Notes: generated from the letters alone by a model not told the origin. A stretch of DNA of 64,000 bases from Rhodobacteraceae bacterium UBA6796 (GCA_002452815.1 DKFM01000012.1:14681-78680), one strand, 5' to 3'. Shown: positions 1 to 9,264, counted from the stretch's first letter. Numbers and translations are program-made.

Positions 1-2
1 GG

Positions 3-356
3 TCCAGCGACCGCGCCGCGCGGATCCGGGCCAATGCCGACAGGTTGGGCGTGGATCGGCTGAGCGTGATCGAAGGGCAGGCCCCCGATATGTTGTCCGG
101 TCTTGACGCCCCCGATGCCGTCTTTGTCGGCGGTGGCCTGTCAGCCGCATTGCTGAGCCATCTGGAAACCCTGGCGCCCGGCACACGGCTGGTCATCAAC
201 TCTGTCACGCTGGAAAGCGACGCGCTGCTGGCCCAGAATGCCGCGCGGTTGGGCGGGCAGCTGACGCGGCTGGAGATGGCCCGCGCCGTGCCGATCGGGT
301 CCAGACGCGGCTGGCGCGCCGCCTATCCCATCACGCAATGGAGCCATACGTTATGA
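3..356 (+). CDS. cobL: Precorrin-6Y C5,15-methyltransferase (decarboxylating), C-terminal part
   Basis: The frame is open from base 3 and enters the window mid-gene, so only about the last 117 residues are present. They match the CbiT-like C-terminal half of CobL, a Rossmann methyltransferase that decarboxylates and methylates the corrin ring at C15. The motif DAVFVGGGLS resembles the CbiT segment around the S-adenosylmethionine fold. The stop overlaps the start of cobE by four bases (ATGA), so the two are probably translationally coupled. The identification rests on this half and on the strict cob context. The N-terminal CbiE-like half must lie upstream of the window. Confidence 0.88.
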   Translation, partial: SSDRAARIRANADRLGVDRLSVIEGQAPDMLSGLDAPDAVFVGGGLSAALLSHLETLAPGTRLVINSVTLESDALLAQNAARLGGQLTRLEMARAVPIGSRRGWRAAYPITQWSHTL

Positions 357-724
357 TCGTCGCAGGATTCGGCTTTTCCACGCGGGCGGGGGCGGCCAGC
401 CTGCACGACGCGCTGACCCGCGCTTGCGCCGCTGCGGGCATTGATGCGCCCCACGCACTGGCCACGGCAGAGGACAAGACCGCCGCGCTGACCACGCTGG
501 CCCAGACGCTTGGGGTGCCGGTGCAAGGCATCGCGCCCGACAGGCTTGCCGTGCAGGTGACGCACACCCAGTCCGCGCGGGTGGCGCAGGCGCGGGCCAC
601 CGGGTCCGTCGCCGAAGCGGCGGCGCTTGCGGCCGCGGGCCCGCGGGCCCGGCTGCTCTGCCCGCGCCATCATGCGAAAGACCGTCTTGCCTCTTGTGCC
701 CTTGCCGAAGGAGCCCCCACATGA
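353..724 (+). CDS. cobE: Cobalamin biosynthesis protein CobE (CbiG C-terminal-domain family)
   Basis: A 123-residue protein of the CobE family, equivalent to the C-terminal domain of CbiG. The N-terminus [13 protein letters not shown] and the segment [14 protein letters not shown] are typical. CobE is required for aerobic corrin synthesis and is thought to bind precorrin intermediates; its exact reaction is unsettled. I chose the ATG at 353 because it overlaps the cobL stop in an ATGA and matches the family N-terminus; an upstream ATG at 338 would add five residues. The stop overlaps the cobM start in another ATGA. Confidence 0.87.
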   Translation: MIVAGFGFSTRAGAASLHDALTRACAAAGIDAPHALATAEDKTAALTTLAQTLGVPVQGIAPDRLAVQVTHTQSARVAQARATGSVAEAAALAAAGPRARLLCPRHHAKDRLASCALAEGAPT

Positions 725-1521
725 CCGTTCATTTCATCGGGGCCGGACCCGGCGCGCCCGACCTGCTAACGCTGCGCGGGCGCGACATCATCGCGCGTTG
801 CCCGGTGTGTCTGTATGCCGGATCGCTGGTGCCCAAGGCCATTCTGGCCCATTGCCCGGACGGGGCGCGCATCCTCAACACCGCATCCATGGATCTGGAC
901 CAGATCATCGCCGAAATCCGCCGCGCCGATGAGGCCGGGCAGGACGTGGCGCGGCTGCATTCGGGCGATCTGTCGGTCTGGTCCGCCATGGGCGAGCAAA
1001 TGCGGCGGCTGCGCGCAGAGGGCATCTCCGTGTCCGTCACGCCCGGTGTGCCGGCCTTTGCCGCGGCGGCGGCAGCGCTGGGGGCGGAGCTGACCTTGCC
1101 GGGGCTGGCGCAATCGGTGGTGCTGACGCGGACATCGGGCCGGGCCTCGACCATGCCCGAGGGCGAGAGCCTGACCAATTTCGCCGCCACCGGCGCCACG
1201 CTGGCCATTCACCTGTCGATCCAGAATCTGGGCCGCGTGGTTGCCGAGCTGACCCCGGCTTATGGCCCCGATTGCCCGGTGGCCATTGTCTACCGCGCCA
1301 GTTGGCCGGATGAGACGATCTTGCGCGGCACCTTGGCGGATATCCAGACCCGGCTGACAGGCGACATCCAGCGCACCGCGCTGATCCTTGTCGGGCCGGC
1401 GCTGGCGGGCGAAGGCTTTGATGAAAGCTGCCTTTACGCCGCCGATTACGACCGCCGCTACCGCCCGCAAAGCGCTGACAGCCCCTGGGCCAGCTGGACT
1501 GAGGAGACCGATCATGGGTGA
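721..1521 (+). CDS. cobM: Precorrin-4 C11-methyltransferase
   Basis: A 266-residue tetrapyrrole methylase. The N-terminal motif [18 protein letters not shown] is the glycine-rich P-loop of this class, followed by [15 protein letters not shown] and the [13 protein letters not shown] loop that contacts S-adenosylmethionine. CobM methylates precorrin-4 at C11 to give precorrin-5 in the cytoplasm. The start at 721 overlaps cobE by four bases and puts the P-loop at the expected N-terminal position. It belongs to the cobL-E-M-B-A operon. Confidence 0.95.
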   Translation: MTVHFIGAGPGAPDLLTLRGRDIIARCPVCLYAGSLVPKAILAHCPDGARILNTASMDLDQIIAEIRRADEAGQDVARLHSGDLSVWSAMGEQMRRLRAEGISVSVTPGVPAFAAAAAALGAELTLPGLAQSVVLTRTSGRASTMPEGESLTNFAATGATLAIHLSIQNLGRVVAELTPAYGPDCPVAIVYRASWPDETILRGTLADIQTRLTGDIQRTALILVGPALAGEGFDESCLYAADYDRRYRPQSADSPWASWTEETDHG

Positions 1522-1527
1522 ACGCAT

Positions 1528-2841
1528 ATGAAGGGCCTGATGATCTCTGCCCCCGCTTCGGGGACCGGTAAGACAACTGTCATGCTGGGCCTCTTGCGGG
1601 CGCTGACCGAGGAGGGGCTGACCATTCAGCCGTTCAAATCCGGGCCAGATTACATTGACCCCGCCTTTCATCAGGCAGCCTGCGGGCGGGCCAGTTTCAA
1701 TCTGGATGGCTGGGCCATGGGCCCTCGGCTGTGGCAGGCGATTACTGCGCAGGCCATGGGCAGTGACCTGTGTCTGGCCGAAGGGTCGATGGGGCTGTTC
1801 GACGGGGTTGCCACGCGCGGCCAACAAGGCTTTGGCAGCAGCGCCGAAACCGCGCAGGCGCTGGGCTGGCCGGTGGTGCTGGTGCTCGATGTCGGCGGGC
1901 AGGCGCAATCGGCGGCGGCCACGGCGCTGGGATTTCGCAGCTACAGGACCGATCTGCCCTTTGCCGGGGTGATCCTGAACCGCGTGGCCTCGGCCCGGCA
2001 TGAGCGGCTGACACGGCTGGGCATGGAACGCGCCGGGCTGCCGGTTCTGGGCGTGCTGCCCCGGCGCGGGGATCTGGCCTTGCCAGAGCGGCATCTGGGC
2101 CTGATACAGGCGGTCGAGCATCCCGATCTGGACGCCGCCATCGCCGATTATGCCGCTTTTCTGCGCGCCAATGTGGATCTGGGCGCGATCCGTGCTGCCG
2201 CCGCGGGCCGAGCGCGGCCCGATGCGCCCCCCGCGTCGCTGCCGCGCCCCCCGGCGCAGCGTATCGCGCTGGCGCGGGATGCCGCGTTTTCCTTCACCTA
2301 TCCGCATCTGCTGCAAGGCTGGCACGATGCGGGGGCAGAGATCCTGCCCTTTTCACCCTTGGCGGATGAGGCCCCCGACCCCACCGCCGATCTGGTCTGG
2401 CTGCCCGGCGGCTACCCGGAATTGCACGCGGGCCGACTGGCGGGCGCGCAGACCTTTCGCAGCGGGTTGCGCCGTCATGCCGCAACACGCCCGGTGCATG
2501 GCGAATGTGGCGGCTACATGGCCTTGGGCGACGCGCTGATCGACAAGGACGGCACAAGCCACCAGATGCTGGGCCTGCTTGGCCTTGTCACCAGCTATCA
2601 GACGCGAAAATTTCACTTAGGCTATCGTCGCGCTGTTCTGAGCGCGCCGATGCCGGGTTTCGCGCCGGGCACGGCGCTGCGCGGGCATGAATTTCACTAT
2701 TGCAGCATCGTGGCGCAGCCCGACGCACCCCTGGCCGAAGTGCGCGATGCCGATGGCGGGCTTGTGCCCGAGACCGGCTCGCATCGCGGCCATGCCTCTG
2801 GCACGTTTTTCCATCTTATCACGCAGGACGAAGGCGCATGA
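1528..2841 (+). CDS. cobB: Hydrogenobyrinic acid a,c-diamide synthase
   Basis: A 437-residue CobB/CbiA-type amidase. The N-terminal dethiobiotin-synthetase-like half carries the nucleotide loop APASGTGKTTVMLGLLRAL and the motif FKSGPDYIDPAFH. The C-terminal glutamine amidotransferase half contains VWLPGGYPELHAG and the catalytic cysteine in HGECGGYMALGDAL. It amidates the a and c side chains of hydrogenobyrinic acid using glutamine and ATP. It starts six bases after cobM and overlaps cobA by four bases, as expected for one transcript. The length is normal for the family. Confidence 0.95.
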   Translation: MKGLMISAPASGTGKTTVMLGLLRALTEEGLTIQPFKSGPDYIDPAFHQAACGRASFNLDGWAMGPRLWQAITAQAMGSDLCLAEGSMGLFDGVATRGQQGFGSSAETAQALGWPVVLVLDVGGQAQSAAATALGFRSYRTDLPFAGVILNRVASARHERLTRLGMERAGLPVLGVLPRRGDLALPERHLGLIQAVEHPDLDAAIADYAAFLRANVDLGAIRAAAAGRARPDAPPASLPRPPAQRIALARDAAFSFTYPHLLQGWHDAGAEILPFSPLADEAPDPTADLVWLPGGYPELHAGRLAGAQTFRSGLRRHAATRPVHGECGGYMALGDALIDKDGTSHQMLGLLGLVTSYQTRKFHLGYRRAVLSAPMPGFAPGTALRGHEFHYCSIVAQPDAPLAEVRDADGGLVPETGSHRGHASGTFFHLITQDEGA

Positions 2842-3557
2842 CCGGGTTTGTCAGCTTTGTCGGCTCCGGGCCGGGTGATCCCGAATTACTGACGCTGAAG
2901 GCGGTGGACCGCCTGAAGCGGGCCGATGCGGTGTTGTTCGACGACCTGTCCTCTGGTCCCATCCTGTCGCATGCGCGCGCGGGGGCCGATCTTGTCGGCG
3001 TGGGCAAACGCGCGGGGCGGCCCTCGCCCAAACAGGACCATGTCAGCCGCCTGCTGGTCGATTACGCGCGCGAGGGGGGGCGCATCGTGCGGCTGAAATC
3101 CGGCGATGGGGGCATTTTCGGGCGGCTGGAAGAAGAGCTGATCGCGCTGCGCGAAGCGGGGATTGCCTATGAAATCATCCCCGGCGTGCCCTCGGCCTGC
3201 GCCGCCGCTGCAGCTGCCGGTATTCCACTGACCCGCCGCCTGACCGCGCGCCGGGTGCAATTCATCACCGGCCATGATGTGACGGGCGCCTTGCCGCAGG
3301 ACATGAACTGGGCCGCGCTGGCCGATCCGACCGCCTCGACCGTGGTGTTCATGGGCAAACGCACCTTTCCCAAGCTGCTGACGCTGCTGATGCAGCATGG
3401 CCTGCCCGACGAGACACCCGCGATTCTGGCTGAAGGAATCAGCACCCCGGCCCAACACATCGAGCGGCACAGCCTACGCTCGCTGGCGGTGCAATTGTCA
3501 GAACGGATCAGCGACACGCCCGCCCTGATCCTTTACGGACCGCTTGCGATGCCTTGA
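2838..3557 (+). CDS. cobA: Uroporphyrinogen-III C-methyltransferase
   Basis: A 239-residue SUMT. The glycine-rich loop VGSGPGDPELLTLKA and the motifs DDLSSGPIL, RLKSGDGGIFGRLEEE and IPGVPSACAAAAAAGIPLTRR are diagnostic of this family. It transfers two methyl groups to uroporphyrinogen III to make precorrin-2, the entry to the corrin branch. It stands alone, without the CysG dehydrogenase/ferrochelatase domain, so it fits cobalamin rather than siroheme synthesis. The ATG at 2838 overlaps the cobB stop (ATGA) and gives the standard N-terminus; the longer frame reaching back to 2700 lies inside cobB. Confidence 0.95.
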   Translation: MTGFVSFVGSGPGDPELLTLKAVDRLKRADAVLFDDLSSGPILSHARAGADLVGVGKRAGRPSPKQDHVSRLLVDYAREGGRIVRLKSGDGGIFGRLEEELIALREAGIAYEIIPGVPSACAAAAAAGIPLTRRLTARRVQFITGHDVTGALPQDMNWAALADPTASTVVFMGKRTFPKLLTLLMQHGLPDETPAILAEGISTPAQHIERHSLRSLAVQLSERISDTPALILYGPLAMP

Positions 3558-3607
3558 TTGTCGCTTTTTGTCTTGCCTTGGCTAGGGTCGCTGGCAATAC
3601 TTGATGT

Positions 3608-3764
3608 CTATGGTGTCACTTTCGGGTGACGGCAACAGGGAACCGGGTGTGATGCCCGGACTGCCCCCGCAACTGTAAGTGGTGAGCGCCACGGAAAACC
3701 ACTGGCCCCTGATCGGGCTGGGAAGGCCGGACGCGCAGTGACCCACAAGTCAGGAAACCTGCCA
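3608..3764 (+). promoter_or_regulatory. Cobalamin (AdoCbl) riboswitch
   Basis: The region has the conserved parts of the B12 riboswitch in order: GGCAACAGGGAA-type core near 3631, GGTGTGATGCCCGGACTGCC, the CCCGCAACTGTAA segment near 3665, and the B12 box AGTCAGGAAACCTGCC at 3749-3764. Two short hairpins (GCCGC/GCGGC near 3780 and CTGCC/GGCAG near 3800) lie between it and the ribosome site of the permease at 3835 and could form the expression platform. Cobalamin would be expected to switch off the CbiM-like gene downstream. Confidence 0.96.
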
Positions 3765-3834
3765 TGGAACCGTCCCAAGCCGCGATTGCGGCACCCACGC
3801 TGCCGGAGGGGCAGCTTTACAAGAGGAACTACCC

Positions 3835-4512
3835 ATGCATATCGAACCCGGTGTCGTCGATGGCGCCAAGATGGCCTTTGCCTATGCCACCGCCGCTGGT
3901 GCGGCAGGATACACCGCCAAGCTGGCGCTGGAAGACCTGCGCAGCCACAATATCGGCTCTTTCGCCAGTCGCACTGTTCTGGCCGCGATCGGCACATTTG
4001 TCTTTTTCGAGGTTCTGCCGCATTTCCCCGTCGGCATTTCCGAGGTGCATTTCATCCTTGGCACCACCCTGTTCCTGCTTCTGGGCGCCGCCCCGGCGGC
4101 GCTTGGTCTGGGCCTGGGGCTTCTGGTGCAGGGCGTGTTCTTCGCGCCGACCGACCTGCCGATGTATTTCGTCAATGTCACCACGCTTCTGGTGCCGCTC
4201 TTTGCCATTACGGCGGTCGCGCAACGGATCATCCCGCATGACCGCGCCTATGTCGATCTGGGCTATTCCGAGGTGCTGAAACTGTCGCTGATGTATCAGG
4301 GCGGGGTCGTTGCCTGGGTCGCCTTCTGGGCGTTTTACGGCCAAGGCGTTGGGGCAGAAACGTTCCAGTCGGTTCTGACCTTTGGCGCGGCTTACATGCT
4401 GGTTGTCATCATAGAGCCGATCGCGGATCTGGCTGTTCTGGCCGGCGCGAAAACCATGCGCAGTCTGGAGCGGTCCGGTCTGGTCACCAAGCGCCTGTAT
4501 AACGCGGCCTGA
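3835..4512 (+). CDS. cbiM: CbiM-like cobalt transport permease (energy-coupling factor family)
   Basis: A 225-residue protein with about six hydrophobic segments. It begins MHIEPGVVDGAK, which matches the conserved N-terminal Met-His of CbiM/NikM S-components, where the second-position histidine helps bind Co2+ or Ni2+. The cobalamin riboswitch immediately upstream points to cobalt uptake. No cbiN, cbiQ or cbiO follows; the next gene is cobF after a terminator. It may therefore work with an ECF module encoded elsewhere or as a solitary permease. The substrate is inferred from context. Confidence 0.8.
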   Translation: MHIEPGVVDGAKMAFAYATAAGAAGYTAKLALEDLRSHNIGSFASRTVLAAIGTFVFFEVLPHFPVGISEVHFILGTTLFLLLGAAPAALGLGLGLLVQGVFFAPTDLPMYFVNVTTLLVPLFAITAVAQRIIPHDRAYVDLGYSEVLKLSLMYQGGVVAWVAFWAFYGQGVGAETFQSVLTFGAAYMLVVIIEPIADLAVLAGAKTMRSLERSGLVTKRLYNAA

Positions 4513-4530
4513 TCTGCAAGGTCGCAAACC

Positions 4531-4559
4531 GCCCGGGCCGTAAAAACGGGCCGGGCTTT
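4531..4559 (+). terminator. Probable intrinsic terminator after the cbiM-like gene
   Basis: An inverted repeat of 11 bases with one mismatch (GCCCGGGCCGT and ACGGGCCGGGC) around an AAAA loop is followed by TTTGTCTT. It lies 18 bases past the permease stop and 20 bases before cobF. Confidence 0.65.
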
Positions 4560-4578
4560 GTCTTGCGCAGGTGACAAC

Positions 4579-5322
4579 ATGACGCAACGCGACATCTATC
4601 TGGTGGGCATCGGAACCGGCAGCCCGTCGCATATCACCCTCGAAGGGGTAGAGGCGTTGCGCAAGGCATCGGTCATCCTTGCGCCGCGCAAGGGGGCGGG
4701 CAAGGATGATCTGGCAGAGATCCGCCTCCGAATTATCACGGCATCGGGAACGCAGGCGCAGATCGTGCCTTTCGACTATCCCGAACGCGACCCGGACCTG
4801 CCCTATCAGGACCGCGTGGCGCTGTGGCATGACGACATCGCCCGCCGCTGGCAAGCCGCCCTTGCTGCGGCCCACGTGGATGGCCCGGTCGCGCTTCTGG
4901 TCTGGGGCGATCCCGCGATTTATGACAGCACATTGCGCATCGCGGCGCGGCTGGACCCGGCGCCGAATGTCACGGTGGTGCCGGGCATCACGGCGATTCA
5001 GGCATTGACGGCAGCGCATGGCATTCCGCTGAACACCGTGGACGGCAATGTGCAGATCACGACCGGGCGCCGCCTGCGCACCTTTGGCATGCCCGCCGAC
5101 ACCGAAACCGTGGTCGTCATGCTGGACGGGCGATGCGCGTTTCAGGATCTAGACCCGGAGGGGCTTTATATCTGGTGGGGCGCCTATCTGGGCGCGGCAA
5201 ACCAATGCCTGCTCAAGGGACCGCTGGATCGCGTCAGCGAACAGATCGTCCGGACCCGCGCAACGCTCCGTTCCAAATACGGCTGGATCATGGATACCTA
5301 CCTGCTACGCCGCACTTTATAG
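4579..5322 (+). CDS. cobF: Precorrin-6A synthase (deacetylating)
   Basis: A 247-residue CobF. It has the tetrapyrrole-methylase start DIYLVGIGTGSPSHITLEGVE, then [29 protein letters not shown] and VVPGITAIQALTAAHGIPLN. CobF methylates precorrin-5 at C1 with loss of acetate, a step specific to the aerobic pathway. The ATG at 4579 gives the family N-terminus; the ORF could extend seven codons further. The transposon end begins only 15 bases after its stop, so the downstream cob context has been cut off. Confidence 0.93.
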   Translation: MTQRDIYLVGIGTGSPSHITLEGVEALRKASVILAPRKGAGKDDLAEIRLRIITASGTQAQIVPFDYPERDPDLPYQDRVALWHDDIARRWQAALAAAHVDGPVALLVWGDPAIYDSTLRIAARLDPAPNVTVVPGITAIQALTAAHGIPLNTVDGNVQITTGRRLRTFGMPADTETVVVMLDGRCAFQDLDPEGLYIWWGAYLGAANQCLLKGPLDRVSEQIVRTRATLRSKYGWIMDTYLLRRTL

Positions 5323-5336
5323 GTTTGGTATGTCGG

Positions 5337-5355
5337 TGTCGCATTGCCGTTAAAT
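5337..5355 (+). repeat. Left terminal repeat of the Tni transposon
   Basis: TGTCGCATTGCCGTTAAAT; the CATTGCCGTTAAAT part recurs exactly, inverted, at 9216-9237 near the right end. It is preceded by TCGG, which also precedes the right terminal copy. Confidence 0.75.
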
Positions 5356-5654
5356 CGGCGATGCTTTTATCTGTCTGACGGCACTCTGGCATTTTTGCCC
5401 GCAACACGACGATATCCGCCTGAGCCTAAAAGGCCATCGTGAGGCGCGCTGCCGCGTATGGCGACGATATCCGATGCAATGCGCTTGGGACGACCCTCGC
5501 AAGGTCAGACCCCAAGGAACGCGCGCGATACGTCTTTCCTGCAGGATATGCGTCACGTTGGTCGTGATTTACTTTTGCACCAAGTGTCTCTCCGTCGGGC
5601 GTGAGGACCAGATGCCCGCAGAAAACATCATACCGTTTTTGCAAAATTCCTTCA

Positions 5655-5673
5655 TGTCGCGTTGCGCTTAAAT
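5655..5673 (+). repeat. Left subterminal transposase-type site
   Basis: TGTCGCGTTGCGCTTAAAT, an internal copy of the terminal repeat in the same orientation. It lies just past the 3' end of tniQ. Multiple subterminal sites are typical of this transposon class. Confidence 0.7.
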
Positions 5674-5708
5674 CTGAGACGCGACGCTTTCGGCATCGAG
5701 TTTTGCCC

Positions 5709-6500
5709 TTAATTGCGAGATTCAGCTGTCATGGGGCCTTTGCTTTTCGCGCGCCTTTGCGCGATGTGATCGACCGCAGCTAGCAATCGATGCTCCTTTT
5801 CGAAGGCGCGCAAGAGAGCAAACCTGGCAAAGTCGTCTATGGCGGAGCTGACGATGGCTGCCTTAGCCAAGGGATGAGATCGCGCGGCGGCGATAGCGGC
5901 AAGGCAAAACAGACTCACTTCTGGTCTGTGGCTCTGAAGAGCGAACAACGGCTTCCCGTGGCAGCCCTTAAGTGACATGGCAAATGTGACTGCGCGCATA
6001 GCGCGCCGAAGTTGCTTGGGCCCGCGTGATCGCGCGGCGTACTCAAGCATTCCTGCCCCGCGGCGCGCTCGGTAAATCAGTTTCTCGGATATTTGTTCGT
6101 CCCCGGTTTTGCCAAGGGTCTGCACAAGTCTGGACCCGCAAACCTGACAGTCAAATGCCCAGACCCGCCTCCAATGCCTGAACGAAAGACCCTCTCTGGA
6201 GCATTGCAGGCAATGCTGGAATGGCATCTGGGCCGTCAGCAAGGCCTCTCGTGGCGACATGGCCGGAAAGGTTAAAGATCGCACAACATTTGGGTCGACT
6301 CGGGCGACGTTGGCAATCTTCTCTGCCGCAGCCGCGTCGATGTTGAAGTCCAAGGCGGTGCCATGCGCGGTATCGATTTCGATATGAGCCAGCAGTTCGG
6401 CGTCATCACAGTAGTTGGCCGCAGCCAACCGAAACAACCAACCTGACAGCAACTCGTCTGGCAGCGGCGCGACAGTCTTGGGCAGCGGGTGCGGCTTCAT
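5709..6500 (-). CDS. tniQ: TniQ-family transposition/target-selection protein
   Basis: A 263-residue TniQ. The N-terminus PHPLPKTVAPLPDELLSGWLFRLAAAN is the family signature, followed by the zinc-finger-like CLQCSREGL at about residues 119-122 and CQVCG near 140. TniQ proteins link the AAA+ ATPase TniB to target choice in Tn5053/Tn7-like elements. The ATG at 6500 overlaps the tniB stop by four bases, and I preferred it to an upstream start that would run into tniB. It is the only one of the three transposition genes with an uninterrupted frame. It is shorter than many TniQ proteins. Confidence 0.85.
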   Translation of the reverse strand: MKPHPLPKTVAPLPDELLSGWLFRLAAANYCDDAELLAHIEIDTAHGTALDFNIDAAAAEKIANVARVDPNVVRSLTFPAMSPREALLTAQMPFQHCLQCSREGLSFRHWRRVWAFDCQVCGSRLVQTLGKTGDEQISEKLIYRARRGAGMLEYAARSRGPKQLRRAMRAVTFAMSLKGCHGKPLFALQSHRPEVSLFCLAAIAAARSHPLAKAAIVSSAIDDFARFALLRAFEKEHRLLAAVDHIAQRRAKSKGPMTAESRN

Positions 6501-7378
6501 ACCCTGGACTTCTCGAGCCGCCGATGGGCGTTCGCATGGCGCGACCAAACCGGCGTCCACCCGCCGATTGAGTCATCAGTGATGCATTCCTCACCTGTGA
6601 CAATGGCGTCTATGGAAAGATCCTTGATCAGGGCGAAGATGCGCGAGGTCACCCCACCGGTCAGCGCAAGGATCTGTTTGAGCGACTTGACCTTGAGATT
6701 GGATTTCTTCTCGAGGGGCATTGCCGCGATGAGTGTCTGGATCATGTCCGAGAACTCGGCATCGTCGCGCCAGTTTGGGAGGTGATGTTCGTCCAACCGC
6801 CTGGCTAACCGGATATCACCACGAATGGCATCGACGGCCTCGCTGACCCCGAGGCAGACCAGCGACACTTCGAGTTCATTGCTGAGATACCGTAAAACAT
6901 AGAGAAAGCGGCGCTGTTCGCGGTGGGTCCCGGCCAAAAGGTTGTGAACCTCGTCGATCATGATCATCCGCAGGAAAAGGTCACGTAACAGCGCGATGAC
7001 ACGGACTTCGAGGGAAGCCACATTTTGAGCGCGGGCGCTCAGTGCCGTCGCCGGGGCGCCGACGGCGGCCAGGATGTGCAGGTAAAACCGCCGTTCATCA
7101 GGTGCGGGCGGCGCTTACAACAGCAGAAGCGGTGTGCGGGTGATGCCCGACGCCGGATCGTATTCTGGTGCGTACTTGCGCGACAGGTTTCGGGCAATCA
7201 TCGTTTTTCCGATCCCGGAGGCGCCATGCACAAGAAGCTTAGGCATACGGGTTTGTCGTGACGCTTCGATCATGCCCTGCAAGCGGTCCGACACCTGTTC
7301 CGCCCGTGGAAAGCCGATCCAGATATCCGATTGAATGAGGGCGATCCGACCGTCTTCTTCAGTTGTCCTTGCCCTCAA
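6497..7378 (-). pseudogene. tniB: TniB AAA+ ATPase, interrupted by one in-frame TAA
   Basis: The frame encodes a transposition ATPase with Walker A GASGIGKT in the first part and Walker B MIMIDEVH in the second. A single TAA at 7117-7115 separates them. The reading frame is unchanged across it and continues as APPAPDERRFYLHILAAVGA, exactly the type of sequence expected next, so a C-to-T change in a glutamine codon (CAA) is the simplest cause. The probable start is TTG at 7378, one base after the tniA stop; the stop overlaps tniQ. Without suppression only an N-terminal piece lacking Walker B would be made. Confidence 0.85.
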
Positions 7379-7379
7379 T

Positions 7380-9029
7380 TCACCATCTCTCCACCTTGAA
7401 CAATGGGCGCGACGTATCAGCAGTGTCGATCGCGCGCAGCCCTTCGGTTGTCGCGACAACCGAGTTTGCGCCCTCCAATGTCACTTTTCTTTCACGGGAT
7501 CGGCGTTCGGCCTTCGTCAGGCCCCGGCTTTCAGCCTCGATCTGGCGTTGCTGTCGGATCAGCTCAGCCAGGACCAGCTCATTGGACCCGGACTTGCCAA
7601 GGGCACGGGCCTTCCTCATGGCTTCGCGATATTCCCAGAGGGACACTGGCGGAATTTCCAGGTTTTTGTACCGCGCTTCAACATATCGGCCATCGTCCAA
7701 TTCGACCGAGATCATTGAGATATCGCGAGGATCGTGGCGAACGACCACCTTTCCATCCCCGCGTCCAATGTGGCCTGCAAGGGCATCCGACCAGTACCGT
7801 ATCTGGAACAGATGGATGCCGTCACGCCTGATCTTGCGCAGTTCGCTGGGCAGAAAGCTCACCCGAAAGGCTTCCATCTCGAAGGGGGTGTCGCCGGTCA
7901 TTTGCTCTGAGAGCGCCTCCCATTTGGCGACGGGCGTGCAGCCAAGACTTGAATGTATTCTGTTGTTGTAACGGCAGATTTCCAAAGCAAACCAACGATC
8001 GAATTCGCTCAAGTTCATCGTGGCCTGACCTTCGGCGTCATAGTCGCCCTTGGCCGCGATCGAGGCTGGCGTTGTTCCCGGCAACAGGTGAACGGCCCCC
8101 ATCATCGTCCCGATCAACCGTTCGACGTGACTTCCAAAGTGAGGAATTCCCAGCGGCCGATAGACCAGATCTATCCCCCATTCCGCACATGCAGACCGAA
8201 AGGCATGCGACCGGAAATCGCGGCCATTGTCGACGTGGATGCTGTGCGGTTTACCCTGAGCGGGCCAAGGAACACTGCACGCCAATTCCGCCAGAAGCTC
8301 CGCCTTAGGGGCCACCGCCTGTGTCAGGCAAAGCGCCACTGACAGACGCGAAGGCGCCTCGAGCAAAGTGTAGTATCCGGTTACCATCCGCGTTGCGATG
8401 TCGATCGCCAGCGTGACCCAAGGCCGCCCAATTGGTTGGCGTTCAAAGCTGTCGACCAGAATGATGTCCGCCGGCGTATGATCAATTTGGACGATCTCCA
8501 GTGGCACACTGGCCTTGTTCTCACCTGTGACCGGCGCAAATTTCTGGCGGGCCAGCTTTGCGCCCTATCGTGCCTTCGCAACTTCGCGGGCATCCATCGC
8601 ATCCAGACGACGCTGAACCGTCCGCCTTGTCGGCGGCTGCAAGCCCTGCTGCCAGCACGCGCTGCGGATTTCTGTCACGACGCGCGACAGGCTTGGACGC
8701 TCCCGCCGCAAGAAATAACGACGAAGATGGTCTTCGATCACCGCTTCGACCTTGCTGGATATCAATGCCGTACCGGCCGGGCGGCCCCGTTTCCGCGGAG
8801 CCAGGGCACTGCTGCGCCCACCCTCTTCCGCCAGCCGCTTTATCCAGCGCCAGACCGTCGCCCTGCTGACACCAAGCTCCCAAACGGCGTCATTGACGCC
8901 ATTTTCCAGGCTGTCAGTTCCTTTAAGGTGTGCTTGGACAAGCGGACGCAGCACCGCGGCCCTGCGCGCCTCTTCAGCACCAACGGCAACAGAGTCTTCG
9001 CCATCATCATCCACCGATACTTGCCGCAC
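7380..9029 (-). pseudogene. tniA: TniA DDE transposase, interrupted by one in-frame TAG
   Basis: The first part (from GTG at 9029) holds helix-turn-helix-like DNA-binding sequence (WELGVSRATVWRWIKRL). The second part holds an rve-type integrase core with the DDE triad: Asp in VQIDHTPAD, Asp in HVDNGRDF and Glu in GSHVERLIG. A lone TAG at 8567-8565 follows EVAKAR, and the same frame continues GAKLARQKFAPVTGENKAS into the catalytic core. A Met at 8507 could start a core-only protein without the DNA-binding region. The element therefore lacks a normal full-length transposase. Confidence 0.88.
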
Positions 9030-9035
9030 ATGTCT

Positions 9036-9057
9036 GTGAACCCTGTTTCAAATTTAA
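9036..9057 (-). repeat. Right-end subterminal repeat, type 2
   Basis: Read on the minus strand it is TTAAATTT-GAAACAGGGTTCAC. A second copy at 9180-9202 reads TTTAAATCC-GACACAGGGTTCAC. Both lie just upstream of tniA and could be transposase-binding sites or part of its promoter region. Confidence 0.55.
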
Positions 9058-9179
9058 TGGCAAAGCGCAGCCGTTGATTTCGTTGGATTTCTCATCTCAC
9101 AATTAAGGGCTACGTGACACGCACCAACATCCCCACTTTCTTCGTCACTACTTTCTTTCGCTGCCAACCGTCCAACTCC

Positions 9180-9202
9180 GTGAACCCTGTGTCGGATTTA
9201 AA
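9180..9202 (-). repeat. Right-end subterminal repeat, type 2, second copy
   Basis: Shares ACAGGGTTCAC and an upstream TTTAAAT with the copy at 9036-9057; the two are about 145 bases apart. Confidence 0.55.
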
Positions 9203-9215
9203 GGTAAGATATCAC

Positions 9216-9237
9216 ATTTAACGGCAATGCCGCGACA
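9216..9237 (-). repeat. Right subterminal transposase-type site
   Basis: On the minus strand it starts TGTCGC and ends CATTGCCGTTAAAT, the latter identical to part of the left terminal repeat. It has three extra bases in the middle relative to the terminal copies. Confidence 0.65.
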
Positions 9238-9264
9238 TTGATTTTGTTGACTTTCGTATACCGT

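Noticed and set aside
766..2325. 519-codon open frame on the minus strand
   Set aside because: It is antisense to cobM and cobB, which have full family motifs; long antisense frames are expected in GC-rich DNA.
7115..8567. Recoding of TAG/TAA as selenocysteine or pyrrolysine in tniA/tniB
   Set aside because: TAA is not used for either, no SECIS- or PYLIS-type structure was seen, and simple nonsense mutation explains both.
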